A DNA stretch of 64,000 nucleotides, from NCBI RefSeq assembly GCF_003144395.1, contig NZ_PENZ01000007.1, forward strand, positions 166,470-230,469, written 5' to 3'. Below are positions 63,942 through 64,000 of the stretch, piece by piece. Each line of letters starts with the position of its first letter. The stretch's first letter is position 1. A model generated the notes under the pieces. That model was not told the origin of the DNA, made no database searches, and was given only the letters and a program-made list of their open reading frames with translations. This DNA comes from Proteus faecis. GTDB lineage: Bacteria > Pseudomonadota > Gammaproteobacteria > Enterobacterales > Enterobacteriaceae. The translations under genes were made by a program, and so were the position numbers.

Positions 63942-64000
63942 ATAAGGCGAAAAGCCCGCAGGGCTTTAAAGATCAATCAGACGTTGACTGACTCTGAACG

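Overview
The window is an AT-rich enterobacterial chromosome segment that looks like Proteus (Morganellaceae, P. mirabilis/P. vulgaris group). Reasons: the SSS sialic-acid symporter matches, as far as I remember it, the structurally characterised P. mirabilis SiaT almost residue for residue; the core genes (norR, yibL, yajD, yaiL, ymjA, chb operon) are clearly enterobacterial; coding sequences are AT-rich. The species is not resolved.

Layout, left to right. 1-4083: leftward chbBCARF operon for chitobiose/cellobiose uptake by PTS, with chbF cut by the window edge. 4536-8217: rightward four-gene catecholate-type siderophore ABC importer behind a Fur-like site. 8282-10410: divergent TetR/SmvA-like biocide efflux pair with a palindromic operator. 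10484-16014: a pyridoxal-phosphate amino-acid decarboxylase between two paralogous APA antiporters, an acid-resistance type module. 16495-17280: AraC/cupin regulator. 17726-22328: dmsABC-type molybdoenzyme with its TorD-family chaperone. 22428-24150: norR with two canonical NorR sites; the divergent gene is reduced to the last codons of ytfE plus its terminator.

24168-29556: a LacI regulator fused to a solute-binding-protein domain, divergent from a PhnP-like metallo-hydrolase, a NupG-like MFS transporter and an MgtC-family protein, with two mirror-image LacI-type operators between. 29662-30890: a restriction-endonuclease-like protein (DUF3427 + NOV_C) next to the 3' stump of a cytosine-5 DNA methyltransferase, apparently a decayed restriction-modification locus. 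31014-33811: an OafA-type acyltransferase and a 2H-phosphoesterase-like protein. 33993-39725: sialic-acid catabolism (nanE, nanK, siaT, nanQ, RpiR regulator, eukaryote-like nanA). 40397-41966: a leucine-rich leader peptide and attenuator in front of an NSS-family transporter. 42040-46052: RpiR regulator, PTS EIICB and a fumarase-superfamily lyase.

46249-48989: small conserved housekeeping genes. 49677-62955: a contact-dependent inhibition locus: cdiB, a 3539-residue CdiA with an EndoU nuclease tip, a MafI-like immunity protein, then remnants of an orphan toxin tail and a possible orphan immunity gene. 63158-63520: yibL, followed by a broken rhuM-like gene at the right edge.

Best candidates for under-described biology: the leucine attenuator on an NSS transporter, the LacI-SBP/PhnP-like/NupG-like unit, the PTS-plus-lyase operon, and three gene stumps (ytfE, C5-methyltransferase, orphan toxin) that record recent losses. 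Family names come from recognition of motifs and remembered homologues; no database search was run.
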